A DNA stretch of 64,000 nucleotides, taken from the NCBI RefSeq assembly GCF_006715635.1, contig NZ_VFNP01000002.1, positions 1,178,001 to 1,242,000 of the forward strand. Reading direction: 5' to 3'. The position numbers were made by a program, and so were the translations under genes. The notes beneath the pieces were generated by a model. That model was not told the DNA's origin. It saw only the letters and a program-made list of their open reading frames with translations, and searched no databases. Source of the stretch: Streptomyces sp. SLBN-118 (GTDB lineage Bacteria; Actinomycetota; Actinomycetes; Streptomycetales; Streptomycetaceae). Position 1 is the stretch's first letter; every line of letters begins with the position of its first letter. Positions 20,002-30,151 of the stretch are shown here, in pieces.

Positions 20002-21759
20002 TCACGCCTCCTTCGGGTCGGTGGGGGCGGAGGCGCGACGGGAGCGGCGCAGCGGGGGCTTGGCACCGAGCCGCTTCGGGTCCAGTCCGGACCACGGGTG
20101 ACCGTCCGCGAAGAACTTCTTGCGGGCGAGCAGGGTCATGACCGGCTTGGTGAAGAGGAACACCACGACCACGTCGAGCACGGTGGTCAGACCGAGTGTG
20201 AACGCGAAGCCCTGGACCTTGCCGACGGTGACGATGAAGAGCACCGCGGCGGCAAGGAACGACACGAAGTCGGAGACCAGGATGGTGCGCCGGGCGCGCG
20301 GCCAGGCGCGCTCGACGGCGGGCCGCAGCGTACGGCCCTCGCGGATCTCGTCGCGGATTCTCTCGAAGTACACGATGAACGAGTCCGCGGTGATACCGAT
20401 CGCGACGATGGCACCACACACCGCGGGCAGGTTCAGGGCGAAGCCGATGCCCGGGCCGAGCAGAGCCATGATCACGTACGTCAGGATCGCCGAGACCATG
20501 AGGCTGAGGATCGCGATCATCGCGAGGCCGCGGTAGTACGCGACCAGGTAGATGATGACGAGCGCCAGGCCGATCGCACCGGCGATGAGGCCCGCCCGGA
20601 GCTGCTCGCCGCCGAGGGCGGCGGAGACGGTCTGGACGCTCTGCTCCTCGAAGGAGAGCGGGAGCGCGCCGTACGACAGGATGTTGCCGAGATCCTGCGC
20701 GGACTGCTGGGTGAAGCTGCCGGAGATCTCGGCGTTGGCGCTCAGCGTCTGCCGTACGGAGGGCGCCGAGACGACTTCGCCGTCCAGCACGATGGCGAAC
20801 TGGTTCATCGGGGGCTGCTGCTGCGACAGCCGGCTGGTGATCTTCTGGAACTTCTTGGAGCCCTTGTCCGTGAAGTCCATGGTGACGATCCACTGGCCAC
20901 GCCGCTGATCCAGCACGCCCTTGGCGTCGTCGACGTCCTTGCCGTCCACCTCGGCCGGGCCGAGAACGTACTTCTCCCACTGGCCGTCGGAGTTCTTGCC
21001 ACAGGCGACCGTGGTGTCGCTGGGCTTGACGTTGTCACCGGCGGCGGCGCGGGCCTTCTCGTTCGTGCAGTCGAGCGCCAGGAACTGCTTCTGCAGCTTG
21101 TCGGCGCCCGCCGTGTCCCCGGAGGGGGTCGGCTTCGGCTTCTCGGAGGTCTTGGCCGAACCGGAGGGCGTCGGGGTCGGCTTCGGCGCCTTGAGGGCGT
21201 CGGTCACCGCGCGGCCCTGCGTGGTCGGCGTGGCCGTCGGGGTGCCGGACGGGGCGCCTGCCGTCGGCTTGCCCGTCTCCTTCGCCTTGCCGTCCTTGGC
21301 CTTGCCGGACGGCGAGGCGCTCGGCTTGGGCTGGGGAGCGGTGGGAGTACCGGCGGCGACCGTCAGCACTGGCCGGAAGTAGAGCTGGGCGGTCGTGCCG
21401 ACCTGCTCACGGGCCTGCTGGGAGTTCGTGCCCCTGGGGATGTTGACGATGATGTTGTCTTTGCCCTGAGTCTGGACCTCGGCCTCGGAGACGCCCAGAC
21501 CATTGACGCGGCGTTCGATGATGCCGACCGCCGTGTTCATGTTGGTCTCGTTGACGGCGTCCTCTTGGCCGGGCTGGCTCTTGGCCTTGAGCGTGATGGT
21601 CGTACCGCCTGCCAGGTCGATACCCAGGCGCGGTGTGAGCTGACCCGCCCAGAACATCCCGCCCGTGAGCGCGACCATGGCGATCAGGATCAGAGCCAGG
21701 GCGCGCCCCGGCCTTCCCTGAGCCCCCGCGGGCCTTCGGCCCCTATTCGGTGCTGCCAC
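20002..21759 (-). CDS. secD: Protein translocase subunit SecD
   Basis: 585 aa. Helix 1 (ALALILIAMVALTGGMFWAG) is followed by the P1 domain (TPRLGIDLAGGTTITLKA) and then five more helices with the SecD motifs SFEEQSVQTVSAALG, GIAITADSFIVYFERIRDEI and REGRTLRPAVERAW. P1 carries a low-complexity insert of about 75 residues (about 130-215) rich in Thr, Pro, Ser, Lys and Gly. Such an insert is common in actinobacterial SecD and presumably forms an exposed loop. It works with SecF and YajC. Confidence 0.96.
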   Translation of the reverse strand: MAAPNRGRRPAGAQGRPGRALALILIAMVALTGGMFWAGQLTPRLGIDLAGGTTITLKAKSQPGQEDAVNETNMNTAVGIIERRVNGLGVSEAEVQTQGKDNIIVNIPRGTNSQQAREQVGTTAQLYFRPVLTVAAGTPTAPQPKPSASPSGKAKDGKAKETGKPTAGAPSGTPTATPTTQGRAVTDALKAPKPTPTPSGSAKTSEKPKPTPSGDTAGADKLQKQFLALDCTNEKARAAAGDNVKPSDTTVACGKNSDGQWEKYVLGPAEVDGKDVDDAKGVLDQRRGQWIVTMDFTDKGSKKFQKITSRLSQQQPPMNQFAIVLDGEVVSAPSVRQTLSANAEISGSFTQQSAQDLGNILSYGALPLSFEEQSVQTVSAALGGEQLRAGLIAGAIGLALVIIYLVAYYRGLAMIAILSLMVSAILTYVIMALLGPGIGFALNLPAVCGAIVAIGITADSFIVYFERIRDEIREGRTLRPAVERAWPRARRTILVSDFVSFLAAAVLFIVTVGKVQGFAFTLGLTTVLDVVVVFLFTKPVMTLLARKKFFADGHPWSGLDPKRLGAKPPLRRSRRASAPTDPKEA

Positions 21760-21905
21760 CTTCTCGTTTCTCCCTGTCCAACCGCCCCGCGCCGGGTGTG
21801 CGCCGGGGCGGCCACGAAGTGTTGTGGGGACCTGCCCCCGCAGAATTCAACACGACCGGGGGACCGCCGGGCACCGGTGGGCGCCTGCGCGGTCCCCGAC
21901 CATGG

Positions 21906-22397
21906 CTACTTCGCGTCGGTCTCGCCGTCGGCCTTGCCGTTCTTGGCCTCGGCATCCTTCGGCTCGGCGTCTGCGGCCTCGGTGTCCTCGGGCTCGGCGT
22001 CGTCGGACTCCGGCTTCTTGCCGAGGTCGATCTTGGCGTCGTCCGAGGGGTCGGCGGCCTCGGTCAGCGAGGAAGCGTCGTCGGGAACGATGGGACCGTC
22101 AGCCTTGAGATCGCCCTCGCCGTGCACGAGGCGGTTGTACTCCTCGTCGTCGAGCACCGCCCCGATCGAGTTCTTGGCGAACACCAGGTGCACGCCGGGA
22201 GCGGCTTCGAGGAGAACCGTGTCGTGGTTGACCTCCTTGACGGTGGCGTACAAGCCGCCGATGGTCCGCACGCCGGTACCGGGCTGCATCTGGTCACGCA
22301 TCTGCGCGGCCGCGTGCTGCTTCTTCTTGGCGGAGCGGGTCATCAGGAACATGGCCCCGATGAGCACGATAAAGGGGAGGAGGGTCAAGATATTCAC
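21906..22397 (-). CDS. yajC: Preprotein translocase subunit YajC
   Basis: 163 aa from the GTG at 22397. A single N-terminal transmembrane helix (NILTLLPFIVLIGAMFLMT) is followed by basic SAKKKQ and the YajC core (QMQPGTGVRTIGGLYATVKE). A long acidic tail (about 95-163) full of Glu, Asp, Ala and Lys is much longer than in E. coli YajC (110 aa). It is an accessory of SecDF. It is separated from secD by 146 bp, so a second promoter is possible. Confidence 0.95.
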   Translation of the reverse strand: MNILTLLPFIVLIGAMFLMTRSAKKKQHAAAQMRDQMQPGTGVRTIGGLYATVKEVNHDTVLLEAAPGVHLVFAKNSIGAVLDDEEYNRLVHGEGDLKADGPIVPDDASSLTEAADPSDDAKIDLGKKPESDDAEPEDTEAADAEPKDAEAKNGKADGETDAK

Positions 22398-22562
22398 GGG
22401 GCGGAATTCCTTCGCACGACCGCGCGGTATGAACGGCCTGATCTACGGGGGTGGGCACGCCGACCTGGAAGGGCGGCATCGGCGGAGTCTAAGCGAGTCC
22501 GCATCAATGGAACAACGCCCAGCATCCCACCGAGGTTCCTGGCCCGGCGAGTATCCGCGCCG

Positions 22563-23642
22563 TCACGCCCCGAAGAGGCCCTGCTGTCCGTTTGCACCCG
22601 AGGTCTGCTGAGGCGGTACGAGGCCGAGGTGGGCCCAGGCAGCGGGGGTGGCGACCCGGCCGCGCGGCGTGCGGGCCAGCAGCCCCTCCCGTACCAGGAA
22701 GGGCTCGGCCACCTCCTCGACGGTCTCACGCTCCTCCCCCACGGCCACCGCGAGCGTCGACAGTCCCACCGGACCGCCGCCGAAGAGCTTCAGCAGCGCC
22801 TGGAGGACGGCACGGTCAAGGCGGTCGAGTCCGCGGGCGTCGACCTCGTAGACCTTCAGGGCGGCGGCAGCCACCTCGCGGGTGATCAGGCCGTCCACCT
22901 TGACCTGGGCGTAGTCACGGACGCGGCGCAGCAGCCGGTTGGCGATACGGGGCGTGCCGCGGGAGCGTCCGGCGATCTCGGCGGCTCCGTCGGCCTCTAT
23001 GTCGACGTCGAGAAGCTGTGCCGAGCGGTGGATCACGCGCTCCAGCTCCGCGGGCTCGTAGAACTCCATGTGCGCCGTGAAGCCGAAGCGGTCGCGCAGC
23101 GGCGGCGGCAGCAGCCCGGCCCGGGTCGTGGCGCCCACCAGGGTGAACGGCGGCAGCTCCAGGGGAATGGCGGTGGCTCCCGGGCCCTTGCCGACGATCA
23201 CGTCGACCCGGAAGTCCTCCATGGCCATGTAGAGCATCTCCTCGGCGGGCCGCGACATCCGGTGGATCTCGTCGAGGAAGAGAACCTCACCCTCCTGGAG
23301 CGAGGACAGGATCGCGGCCAGATCACCGGCGTGCTGGATGGCCGGGCCGGAGGTGATCCGGATCGGGGCGTTCATCTCCGCCGCGATGATCATGGACAGG
23401 GTGGTCTTGCCGAGGCCGGGGGCGCCGGAGAGCAGGACATGGTCGGCGGTCGCGCCACGGGCGAGGGCCGCCTTCAGGACCAGGTCCAGCTGCTCCCGGA
23501 CCCGTTCCTGGCCGACGAACTCGACCAGCGACTTCGGCCGCAGCGCCGCCTCGACCGCCTGGTCCTCGCCGTCGGCACAAGCGCCGACAAGCCGCTCTGC
23601 GGCGATGTCTTCGGTCGTCGGTGCGGTGTCGTCCCAGTTCAC
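22563..23642 (-). CDS. ruvB: Holliday junction branch-migration ATPase RuvB
   Basis: 359 aa. AAA+ motor with Walker A GAPGLGKT (73-80), Walker [10 protein letters not shown], sensor [18 protein letters not shown] (Arg finger region), and a C-terminal winged helix ending in [18 protein letters not shown]. It forms hexamers that drive branch migration with RuvA. It lies 31 bp downstream of ruvA in the order ruvC-ruvA-ruvB. Confidence 0.98.
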   Translation of the reverse strand: MNWDDTAPTTEDIAAERLVGACADGEDQAVEAALRPKSLVEFVGQERVREQLDLVLKAALARGATADHVLLSGAPGLGKTTLSMIIAAEMNAPIRITSGPAIQHAGDLAAILSSLQEGEVLFLDEIHRMSRPAEEMLYMAMEDFRVDVIVGKGPGATAIPLELPPFTLVGATTRAGLLPPPLRDRFGFTAHMEFYEPAELERVIHRSAQLLDVDIEADGAAEIAGRSRGTPRIANRLLRRVRDYAQVKVDGLITREVAAAALKVYEVDARGLDRLDRAVLQALLKLFGGGPVGLSTLAVAVGEERETVEEVAEPFLVREGLLARTPRGRVATPAAWAHLGLVPPQQTSGANGQQGLFGA

Positions 23643-23673
23643 AGTGGATTGCCTCGCGCGTCGATGGCTGGAG

Positions 23674-24297
23674 TCAGCGGGTGCGGTTCAGGGTCTGCAG
23701 GGCAGCCTTGAGGAGCTGGCCCACCGGAGGTGCTTCCACGGCGGCCTCGGCCTGCGGGGCGACGGCCGCGACCGCCTCGTCCGCCTCGCGGGGGGCGTAG
23801 CCAAGGCCGATCAGCGCGGCGTGCAACTGGTCGCGCCATGCTCTCGGAGCCGTCGCGGCGGTACCGATGCCCTGCCTGCCGATGTGCCCGCCGACCGGTT
23901 CGCCCAGCCGGTCCTTCAGTTCGAGCAGCAGCTTCTGGGCACCCTTCTTGCCGATGCCCGGCACCGCTGTCAGAGCCTTCTCGTCACCGGTGGCGACGGC
24001 GAGACGCAGGGCATCCGGGGTGTGCACGGCGAGCATGGCCTGGGCGAGGCGCGGTCCGACGCCGCTCGCGGTCTGCAGCAGCTCGAAGACCTGGCGCTCG
24101 TCGTCGCCCGCGAAGCCGTAAAGCGTCAGCGAGTCCTCACGTACGACAAGGGAGGTGGCGAGCTTGGCCTCCTTGCCGATACGGAGCTCGGAGAGGGTGT
24201 TCGGGGTGCACTGGATGGCCATGCCGACCCCGCCGACCTCGATGACCGCGGTGGTGGGGGCGAGGGCGGCGACCGGGCCGCTCACAAAGGCGATCAT
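23674..24297 (-). CDS. ruvA: Holliday junction-binding protein RuvA
   Basis: 207 aa from the ATG at 24297 ([14 protein letters not shown]). It has an OB domain at the N-terminus and tandem helix-hairpin-helix motifs ([37 protein letters not shown]). An acidic-Ala linker leads to a C-terminal domain III that contacts RuvB ([15 protein letters not shown]). It loads RuvB on four-way junctions. The start overlaps the ruvC stop (ATGA). Confidence 0.97.
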   Translation of the reverse strand: MIAFVSGPVAALAPTTAVIEVGGVGMAIQCTPNTLSELRIGKEAKLATSLVVREDSLTLYGFAGDDERQVFELLQTASGVGPRLAQAMLAVHTPDALRLAVATGDEKALTAVPGIGKKGAQKLLLELKDRLGEPVGGHIGRQGIGTAATAPRAWRDQLHAALIGLGYAPREADEAVAAVAPQAEAAVEAPPVGQLLKAALQTLNRTR

Positions 24298-24836
24298 GCG
24301 GTACGGCCCTTCGGTGCGTGCACGGTGCGATGTGCGGCGACGGCTTGCTGGAGGCGACGCTGCGCGGGCGCACGCCAGATGTGACAGATGGCGAGGGCGA
24401 GAGCGTCCGCGGCGTCGGCGGGCTTGGGCGGGGCATCCAGCCGCAGCAGCCGGGTGACCATCGCCCCGACCTGCGCCTTGTCGGCCCGGCCGGTGCCGGT
24501 GACGGCGGCCTTGACCTCGCTGGGCGTATGCAGGGCGACCGGGATGCCGCGCCGGGTCGCGCAGAGCATGGCGATCGCGCTGGCCTGCGCGGTGCCCATG
24601 ACGGTGCGCACATTGTGCTGGCTGAACACCCGCTCCACCGCGACGAATTCGGGCCGGTGCTCGTCCAGCCACTGCTCGATGCCCTGCTCGACGGCGACGA
24701 GCCTTTGGCCCAACTCGGCGTCCGCCGGGGTTCGTACGACACCAACGCCGAGCATGGTCAGGGGACGGCCGGCGACGCCCTCGACCACGCCGACGCCGCA
24801 ACGCGTCAGCCCCGGGTCCACCCCCAGTACGCGCAC
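24294..24836 (-). CDS. ruvC: Holliday junction resolvase RuvC
   Basis: 180 aa. This RNase H-fold endonuclease cuts four-way junctions. Catalytic acidic residues are visible: D7 in [14 protein letters not shown], the Glu of [14 protein letters not shown], and the C-terminal acidic pair in [15 protein letters not shown]. It is the first gene of ruvCAB, 163 bp downstream of yebC and separated from it by a strong terminator, so ruvCAB probably has its own promoter in 24837-24948. Confidence 0.97.
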   Translation of the reverse strand: MRVLGVDPGLTRCGVGVVEGVAGRPLTMLGVGVVRTPADAELGQRLVAVEQGIEQWLDEHRPEFVAVERVFSQHNVRTVMGTAQASAIAMLCATRRGIPVALHTPSEVKAAVTGTGRADKAQVGAMVTRLLRLDAPPKPADAADALALAICHIWRAPAQRRLQQAVAAHRTVHAPKGRTA

Positions 24837-24948
24837 CCCGCCCCCCTCCTTGCGGCTGAACCGCCGCCGCTCTCGCGGAGGTGGTCACTCGCCGTCGTGC
24901 CTTCTCAATTGATGGTCGCGGTCGTCAGGCTAACCGGTGCCACTGACA

Positions 24949-24990
24949 AAGCGGCGGGCCGACGGGGTGTGTCCCGTCGGCCCGCCGCTT
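24949..24990. terminator. Terminator downstream of yebC
   Basis: A perfect 18-bp stem (24949-24966 with 24973-24990) and loop GTGTGT, starting 10 bp past the yebC stop. Confidence 0.9.
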
Positions 24991-24999
24991 GACTGCCTG

Positions 25000-25752
25000 T
25001 CAGGCGTCGACCTTCTCCATGATCTCGTCCGGGACGTCGAAGTTGGCGAAGACGTTCTGCACGTCGTCGCTGTCCTCGAGCGCGTCGATCAGCTTGAAGA
25101 TCTTGCGTGCGCCATCTTCCTCCAACTCGACCTGCATGGTCGGGACGAAGTTGGCCTCGGCCGAGTCGTAGTCGATGCCGGCCTCCTGGAGCGCGGTGCG
25201 CACCGCGACCAGGTCAGTGGCCTCGCTGAGCACCTCGAAGGACTCACCGAGGTCGTTGACCTCTTCGGCGCCCGCGTCGAGGACGGCGCCGAGAACGTCG
25301 TCCTCGGAGAGCTCACCCTTGGGGACGATGACAACGCCCTTGCGGTTGAAGAGGTACGAGACCGAGCCGGGGTCGGCCATCGAGCCGCCGTTGCGGGTCA
25401 TCGCGACGCGAACGTCGGAGGCCGCGCGGTTGCGGTTGTCCGTGAGGCACTCGATGAGGACGGCGACGCCGTTGGGGCCGTAGCCCTCGTACATGATCGT
25501 CTCGTAGTCGGCGCCGCCGGCTTCGAGACCCGCGCCACGCTTGACCGCGGAGTCGATGTTCTTGTTCGGGACCGAGCTCTTCTTCGCCTTCTGGATGGCG
25601 TCGAAGAGGGTCGGGTTACCCTCGACATCGGCGCCGCCGGTGCGGGCCGCGACCTCGATGTTCTTGATCAGCTTCGCGAAGAGCTTGCCGCGCTTGGCAT
25701 CGATCACGGCCTTCTTGTGCTTCGTCGTAGCCCATTTAGAGTGGCCGGACAT
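25000..25752 (-). CDS. YebC/PmpR-family DNA-binding or translation-associated regulator
   Basis: 250 aa, standard length. N-terminus [20 protein letters not shown], then the family's conserved [13 protein letters not shown] and [19 protein letters not shown]; acidic C-terminal domain. YebC proteins have been described both as transcriptional regulators and as factors that relieve ribosome stalling. Which applies here is unknown. It sits between pdxT and ruvC, as in many actinobacteria and proteobacteria where yebC precedes ruvC. Confidence 0.95.
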   Translation of the reverse strand: MSGHSKWATTKHKKAVIDAKRGKLFAKLIKNIEVAARTGGADVEGNPTLFDAIQKAKKSSVPNKNIDSAVKRGAGLEAGGADYETIMYEGYGPNGVAVLIECLTDNRNRAASDVRVAMTRNGGSMADPGSVSYLFNRKGVVIVPKGELSEDDVLGAVLDAGAEEVNDLGESFEVLSEATDLVAVRTALQEAGIDYDSAEANFVPTMQVELEEDGARKIFKLIDALEDSDDVQNVFANFDVPDEIMEKVDA

Positions 25753-25815
25753 CTGCCTGTCTCCTTCGCGTAACCCATTCCTGCTGCGTTCGGCAGAGAT
25801 CCTACCGGGACGACG

Positions 25816-26415
25816 TCACCCGGCGGCGCGCACCATGTCCACAAACAGACCGTGCATCCGGTGATCGCCGGTGAGTTCGGGGTGGAACGAAGTGGCCAGG
25901 ACACTGCCCTGCCGTACGGCGACGATGTGACCGTCGTGCTCGGCGAGCACCTCGACCTCGGCGCCGACCGACTCCACCCACGGGGCGCGGATGAAGACAC
26001 CCTCGACCGGTCCGTCGGCCACGCCCGCGACCTCTACGGCCGCCTCGAAGGACTCGTTCTGCCGGCCGAAGGCATTGCGGCGGACGATCATGTCGATGCC
26101 GCCGAGCGTCTCCTGGCCCGAACGCGGGTCCAGGATCTTGTCGGCGACCATGATCAGCCCGGCACAGGTGCCGTAGACGGGCATGCCCGCAGCGATCCGC
26201 TCGCGCAGCGGCTCCGTCATGCCGAAGAGCGCCGCGAGCTTGGACATGGTGGTGGACTCGCCGCCGGGGATGACCAGGCCGTCGACCTCGGCGAGTTCCT
26301 CGGGGCGCCTGACCGGCCTGGCCACAGCGTCGGCCGCGGCCAGGGCGATCAGGTGCTCCCGTACGTCGCCCTGCAGAGCGAGAACTCCGATCACAGGGGA
26401 GCCGGGAGTGGTCAT
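25816..26415 (-). CDS. pdxT: Pyridoxal 5'-phosphate synthase glutaminase subunit
   Basis: 199 aa. A class I glutaminase that feeds ammonia to PdxS. It has [12 protein letters not shown] at the N-terminus, an oxyanion region PGGESTTM, nucleophile C84 in YGTCAG, and the His/Glu pair in [11 protein letters not shown]. The start overlaps the pdxS stop by one base (TAATG), ensuring coupled synthesis of the two subunits. Confidence 0.97.
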   Translation of the reverse strand: MTTPGSPVIGVLALQGDVREHLIALAAADAVARPVRRPEELAEVDGLVIPGGESTTMSKLAALFGMTEPLRERIAAGMPVYGTCAGLIMVADKILDPRSGQETLGGIDMIVRRNAFGRQNESFEAAVEVAGVADGPVEGVFIRAPWVESVGAEVEVLAEHDGHIVAVRQGSVLATSFHPELTGDHRMHGLFVDMVRAAG

Positions 26416-27329
26416 TACCAGCCTCGGTTCGCGTAGCGCTCGGTCTCGGGCAGGGTGTCGCAGTTGATGCCGACCATGGCCTCGCCGAGGTTGCGGGACG
26501 CGTCCGCGATGATCTTGGGGTCGTCGTAGAAGGTGGTGGCCTTCACGATGGCCGCGGCGCGCTTGGCGGGGTCGCCCGACTTGAAGATGCCGGAGCCCAC
26601 GAAGACGCCTTCGGCGCCGAGCTGACGCATCAGAGCGGCGTCGGCGGGGGTGGCGACGCCACCGGCGGAGAAGAGGACCACCGGCAGCTTGCCCAGCTCG
26701 GAGACCTCCTTGACCAGCTCGTACGGGGCGCGGAGCTCCTTGGCGGCGGCGTACAGCTCGTTGTTGTCGAAGCCGCGCAGCCTGGCGATCTCGTTCTTGA
26801 TCTGGCGCAGGTGGCGGACGGCCTCGACGACGTTGCCGGTGCCGGCCTCGCCCTTGGAGCGGATCATGGCCGCGCCCTCGGCGATACGGCGCAGGGCCTC
26901 ACCCAGGTTGGTGGCGCCACACACGAAGGGGGTGGTGAAGGCCCACTTGTCGGAGTGGTTGACCTCGTCGGCCGGGGTCAGCACCTCGGACTCGTCGATG
27001 TAGTCGACGCCGAGGGACTGCAGCACCTGGGCCTCGACGAAGTGGCCGATCCGGGACTTGGCCATGACCGGGATGGAGACGGCGTCGATGATCTCTTCGA
27101 TCATGGTGGGGTCGGACATCCGGGCCACGCCGCCGTCCTTGCGGATGTCGGCGGGGACCCGCTCCAGGGCCATGACGGCCACGGCGCCCGCGTCCTCGGC
27201 TGTCTTCGCCTGCTCGGCGTTGACCACATCCATGATCACACCGCCCTTGAGCTGCTCGGCCATTCCGCGCTTGACGCGCGCGGTGCCGGTCTCGGGGGCC
27301 TGCGGGGTGGTGGGAAGCGTGCTGGACAC
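26415..27329 (-). CDS. pdxS: Pyridoxal 5'-phosphate synthase lyase subunit
   Basis: 304 aa from a GTG with GAGG just upstream. A TIM-barrel enzyme that builds PLP from ribose 5-phosphate, glyceraldehyde 3-phosphate and ammonia from PdxT. The Schiff-base lysine is K91 in [14 protein letters not shown]. Other family blocks are [32 protein letters not shown] and [10 protein letters not shown]. The deoxyxylulose-independent PLP route is therefore present. Confidence 0.98.
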   Translation of the reverse strand: MSSTLPTTPQAPETGTARVKRGMAEQLKGGVIMDVVNAEQAKTAEDAGAVAVMALERVPADIRKDGGVARMSDPTMIEEIIDAVSIPVMAKSRIGHFVEAQVLQSLGVDYIDESEVLTPADEVNHSDKWAFTTPFVCGATNLGEALRRIAEGAAMIRSKGEAGTGNVVEAVRHLRQIKNEIARLRGFDNNELYAAAKELRAPYELVKEVSELGKLPVVLFSAGGVATPADAALMRQLGAEGVFVGSGIFKSGDPAKRAAAIVKATTFYDDPKIIADASRNLGEAMVGINCDTLPETERYANRGW

Positions 27330-27473
27330 GGGTGGACCTCACTCGGTGACGACGTAGTAGTGCCTCACCGATGGAACATGCGCGGACCAGTCCACTGCAA
27401 GGGCCAATGAACAGCCGGTGGATCGTTTTCGAAGCTCAGGTGCGGGTGCTCAGGTGCAGGTGCTCGGGGAGGG

Positions 27474-28019
27474 TCAGCTGCCCGGGCGGTCCGCCAGGGC
27501 GGACGGCGGCTCGTCGTCCATCTCGAAGGCCAGCGGGAACGGTGCGTGGCCGGCCAGCCGGAACCAGCGGACCGTGCGGTGACGACGCAGGGCGCGGGCG
27601 GCGCGTACGGCGTCGTTGTGGAAGCGGCGCGCCATCGGAACGCGGCGTACGGCCTGGGCGAGCTCGCCCGCGGCATCCTCGCCGCCCGGGACCGCTCGTA
27701 CCGCCTCGACCTGCGCGGCCTCGCCGAAGACCGCCCGCAGCGCGGCACTGAGCTCGCTCTCGGCGACCTCGCGGTGGTCCTCCTCCGCCTGACGGGCGGC
27801 GTGCGCGGCCTCGTACAGCACGATCGACGCGGCCGGATCGAGCACGCCGGAGGTGGCGAGCTCCTGGGTGACCGAGGCGCGGCGCAGCAACTGGGCGTCG
27901 AGCGCGGCGCGGGCGGCGTCGATACGGGAGTGCAGCCGGTCGAGCCGCCCGGCGGTCCAGCTCAGGTACAGGCCGATCGCGACGAGGGCGACGACGATCC
28001 AGATGAGGGTTACGGTCAC
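27474..28019 (-). CDS. LemA-like membrane-anchored protein
   Basis: 181 aa from the GTG at 28019, which places the single transmembrane helix (TVTLIWIVVALVAIGLYLSW) at the N-terminus. A longer form from a TTG at 28073 is less likely. The helical body resembles LemA: RLDRLHSRIDAARAALDAQL corresponds to the first LemA helix (a ... V-x-x-A-W/x-x-I-D-x-Q-L/L-x-R-R pattern). The end RRFHNDAVRAARALR, then RLAGHAPFPLAFEM, matches LemA's YNDAV ... F-x-x-x-P-F-F. The similarity is weak but collinear. LemA function is poorly understood. It lies between pimA and pdxS. I am fairly sure the gene is real and less sure of the family. Confidence 0.7.
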   Translation of the reverse strand: MTVTLIWIVVALVAIGLYLSWTAGRLDRLHSRIDAARAALDAQLLRRASVTQELATSGVLDPAASIVLYEAAHAARQAEEDHREVAESELSAALRAVFGEAAQVEAVRAVPGGEDAAGELAQAVRRVPMARRFHNDAVRAARALRRHRTVRWFRLAGHAPFPLAFEMDDEPPSALADRPGS

Positions 28020-28071
28020 GGGCGGCAAGGCTACCGGTGGGGGCGCGCCGCCTGCGGCGGGGCTGTTCCCC

Positions 28072-28113
28072 AATCAGTCCCGGGCCAGCCCGAATCAGTC
28101 CCGGGCCAGCCCG
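28072..28113. repeat. 21-bp tandem duplication spanning the pimA stop
   Basis: 28072-28092 and 28093-28113 are identical 21-mers. On the minus strand each encodes FGLARD followed by TGA, in frame. pimA therefore ends at the first stop, and the duplicate supplies a second copy of the same end. Confidence 0.85.
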
Positions 28114-29255
28114 AACCTCGCCCGGAAGCCCGGCCTCTCGTCCGCCGCCACCGACGCCGCCCCGTCCGTCACCGTCTCGTAGACCGCCAGGATGTCCGAT
28201 CCGACCGTCGACCAGTCGAACCGGCGTACATGGGCACTGCCCCGGGCTCGCAGTTCCTCCCGGCGGCCCGGGTCGCCCAGGAGGCGGACCGCCGCCGTGG
28301 CCAGTGCGTCCGCGTCCTCGTTGGCGAAGAGTTCGCCGGCGGCGCCCTGGTCCAGCACCTGGGCGAAGGCGTCCAGGTCCGATGCGAGCACCGGCGCGCC
28401 CGCCGACATCGCCTCGACGAGGATGATGCCGAAGCTCTCCCCGCCGGTGTTGGGGGCCACGTACAGGTCGACGCTCCGCAGCAGCCGTGCCTTGTCCTCG
28501 TCGCTGACCATGCCCAGGAACTCGACCTGCCGCCTCATGCCGACGGGCAGCGAGGCCACGGCTTCCTCCTCGTCGCCGCGCCCGGCCACCAGCAGCCTCG
28601 TCGCGGGCCGCTCGGCGAGGATCTTGGGCAGGGCCTTCATCAGGACCGGCAGGCCCTTACGGGGCTCGTCGATGCGCCCTATGAAGCCGATCGTGTCGCC
28701 CTGCCACTCGGCTTTCGCCTCGGCGTTGTCGAAGAAGCCGATGTCGACGCCGTTCGGGATGACGACCGCGTCGCCGCCCAGGTGCTCGACCAGGGTCCGG
28801 CGGGCGTACTCGCTGACCGCGATCCGGGCGCTGATCTTCTCCAGGGCGGGCTGCAGGATCGGGTACGCGGCGATCATCGCGCGGGAGCGCGGGTTCGAGG
28901 TGTGGAAGGTGGCCACGATCGGGCCCTGCGCGGCCCAGCAGGTGAGCAGGCCCAGTGACGGCGAGGCCGGCTCATGGATGTGGATGACGTCGAAGGTGCC
29001 GTCGTGCAGCCAGCGCCGTACCCGCGCGGCCGACAGGAAGCCGAAGTTGAGCCGGGCGACCGAGCCGTTGTACGGGACGGGTACGGCCCGCCCCGCCGAG
29101 ACCACGTACGGCGGCAGTGGTGTCTCGTCGTCCGCCGGTGCCAGCACGGACACCTCGTGGCCGAGCCGGATCAGATGTTCCGCCAGGTCTCTGATGTGGA
29201 ATTGGACGCCGCCCGGTACGTCCCAGGAGTACGGGCAGACGATGCCGATCTTCAC
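28095..29255 (-). CDS. pimA: Phosphatidylinositol alpha-mannosyltransferase (PimA-like, GT4)
   Basis: 386 aa from the GTG at 29255 (VKIGIVCPYSWDVPGGVQFH). It has a GT-B fold: an acceptor site at the N-terminus (PGGVQFHIRDLAEHL) and a GDP-mannose site at the C-terminus (GRIDEPRKGLPVLM, then E-x7-E type GESFGIILVEAMSAG). In actinobacteria this enzyme adds the first mannose to phosphatidylinositol on the inner membrane face. Context supports this exactly: it overlaps an acyltransferase gene (GTGA) that overlaps the PI-phosphate synthase gene. Streptomyces makes PIMs or related lipids, so the assignment is strong by context. Confidence 0.92.
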   Translation of the reverse strand: MKIGIVCPYSWDVPGGVQFHIRDLAEHLIRLGHEVSVLAPADDETPLPPYVVSAGRAVPVPYNGSVARLNFGFLSAARVRRWLHDGTFDVIHIHEPASPSLGLLTCWAAQGPIVATFHTSNPRSRAMIAAYPILQPALEKISARIAVSEYARRTLVEHLGGDAVVIPNGVDIGFFDNAEAKAEWQGDTIGFIGRIDEPRKGLPVLMKALPKILAERPATRLLVAGRGDEEEAVASLPVGMRRQVEFLGMVSDEDKARLLRSVDLYVAPNTGGESFGIILVEAMSAGAPVLASDLDAFAQVLDQGAAGELFANEDADALATAAVRLLGDPGRREELRARGSAHVRRFDWSTVGSDILAVYETVTDGAASVAADERPGFRARFGLARD

Positions 29256-30151
29256 AGCGGCCGCTCCTCGAGGTCCGCGAGCCACAGCCGCTGCAACATG
29301 TGCCAGTCCTCCGGGTGCTCGGCGATTCCCGTGGCGTAGGCATCGGCCAGCGCCTGTGTCATGGAGGACGTCTTCTCGGCCTTGGTACCTGTCTCGGGGA
29401 CCTCGACAGGCGGGTGAATCTGGCCCCGCATGAGCGGCGCCTCGTCGTACCAGAGCGTCACCGGCAGCAGCAGCGCACCGGTCTGCTGGGCCAGCATCGC
29501 CGGTCCGGCGGGCATCCGGGCGCTCTCGCCGAAGTACGTCACCTCGACGCCCGATGCCGACAGATCACGGTCGGCGACCAGGCAGACCAGGCCGCCGGAG
29601 CGCAGCCGCCGGGCCAGCGTTCCGAAGGCGGAGCCGCCCGTGTGCGGCAGCACCTCCATGCCGAGGCTCTCGCGGTAGGCGACGAACCGGTCGTACAGCG
29701 TCTCGGGCTTGAGCCGCTCGGCGACCGTGGTGAAGGGGACGCCCACGGTCCGGGTGACCCACACGCCCGCGAGGTCCCAGTTCGCCAGGTGCGGCAGCGC
29801 GAGTATCACTCCGCGGCCGGAGGCGAGCGCGTCCGTCAGATAGTGGGCGTCCTTGATCTGGACGTTGTCGCTGACCCGCTCCGCGCTCCAGGTGGGCAGC
29901 CGGAAGGATTCCATCCAGTACCGCATGTACGAGCGCATGCCGGCCTTCGACAGCTCGGCAAGGCGTTCGGGGCCTGCGTCGGGCACGACACGGGCGAGGT
30001 TGGACTCCAGCCGCAGCACGCTCTTGCCGCGCCGCTTCCACGCGATGTCCGCGATGGTGCGGCCGAGCGCGGCGGCCACCGGCTCGGGCAGCTTCTTGAC
30101 CGTGCTCCAGCCCAGGCCGTACAGGCCGTCGGTCAGCCGCTCCCGCATCAC
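29252..30151 (-). CDS. Phosphatidylinositol mannoside acyltransferase (HtrB/LpxL superfamily)
   Basis: 299 aa starting at GTG (30151) or at the ATG right after it (30148). Both overlap the pgsA stop. It has the HX4D acyltransferase motif in LPHLANWDLAG and the second block FVAYRESLGMEVLPH, GGLVCLVADRDLS. The family transfers an acyl chain to the mannose of PIM (PatA function in mycobacteria). Position between pimA and pgsA supports this. Confidence 0.92.
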   Translation of the reverse strand: MMRERLTDGLYGLGWSTVKKLPEPVAAALGRTIADIAWKRRGKSVLRLESNLARVVPDAGPERLAELSKAGMRSYMRYWMESFRLPTWSAERVSDNVQIKDAHYLTDALASGRGVILALPHLANWDLAGVWVTRTVGVPFTTVAERLKPETLYDRFVAYRESLGMEVLPHTGGSAFGTLARRLRSGGLVCLVADRDLSASGVEVTYFGESARMPAGPAMLAQQTGALLLPVTLWYDEAPLMRGQIHPPVEVPETGTKAEKTSSMTQALADAYATGIAEHPEDWHMLQRLWLADLEERPL

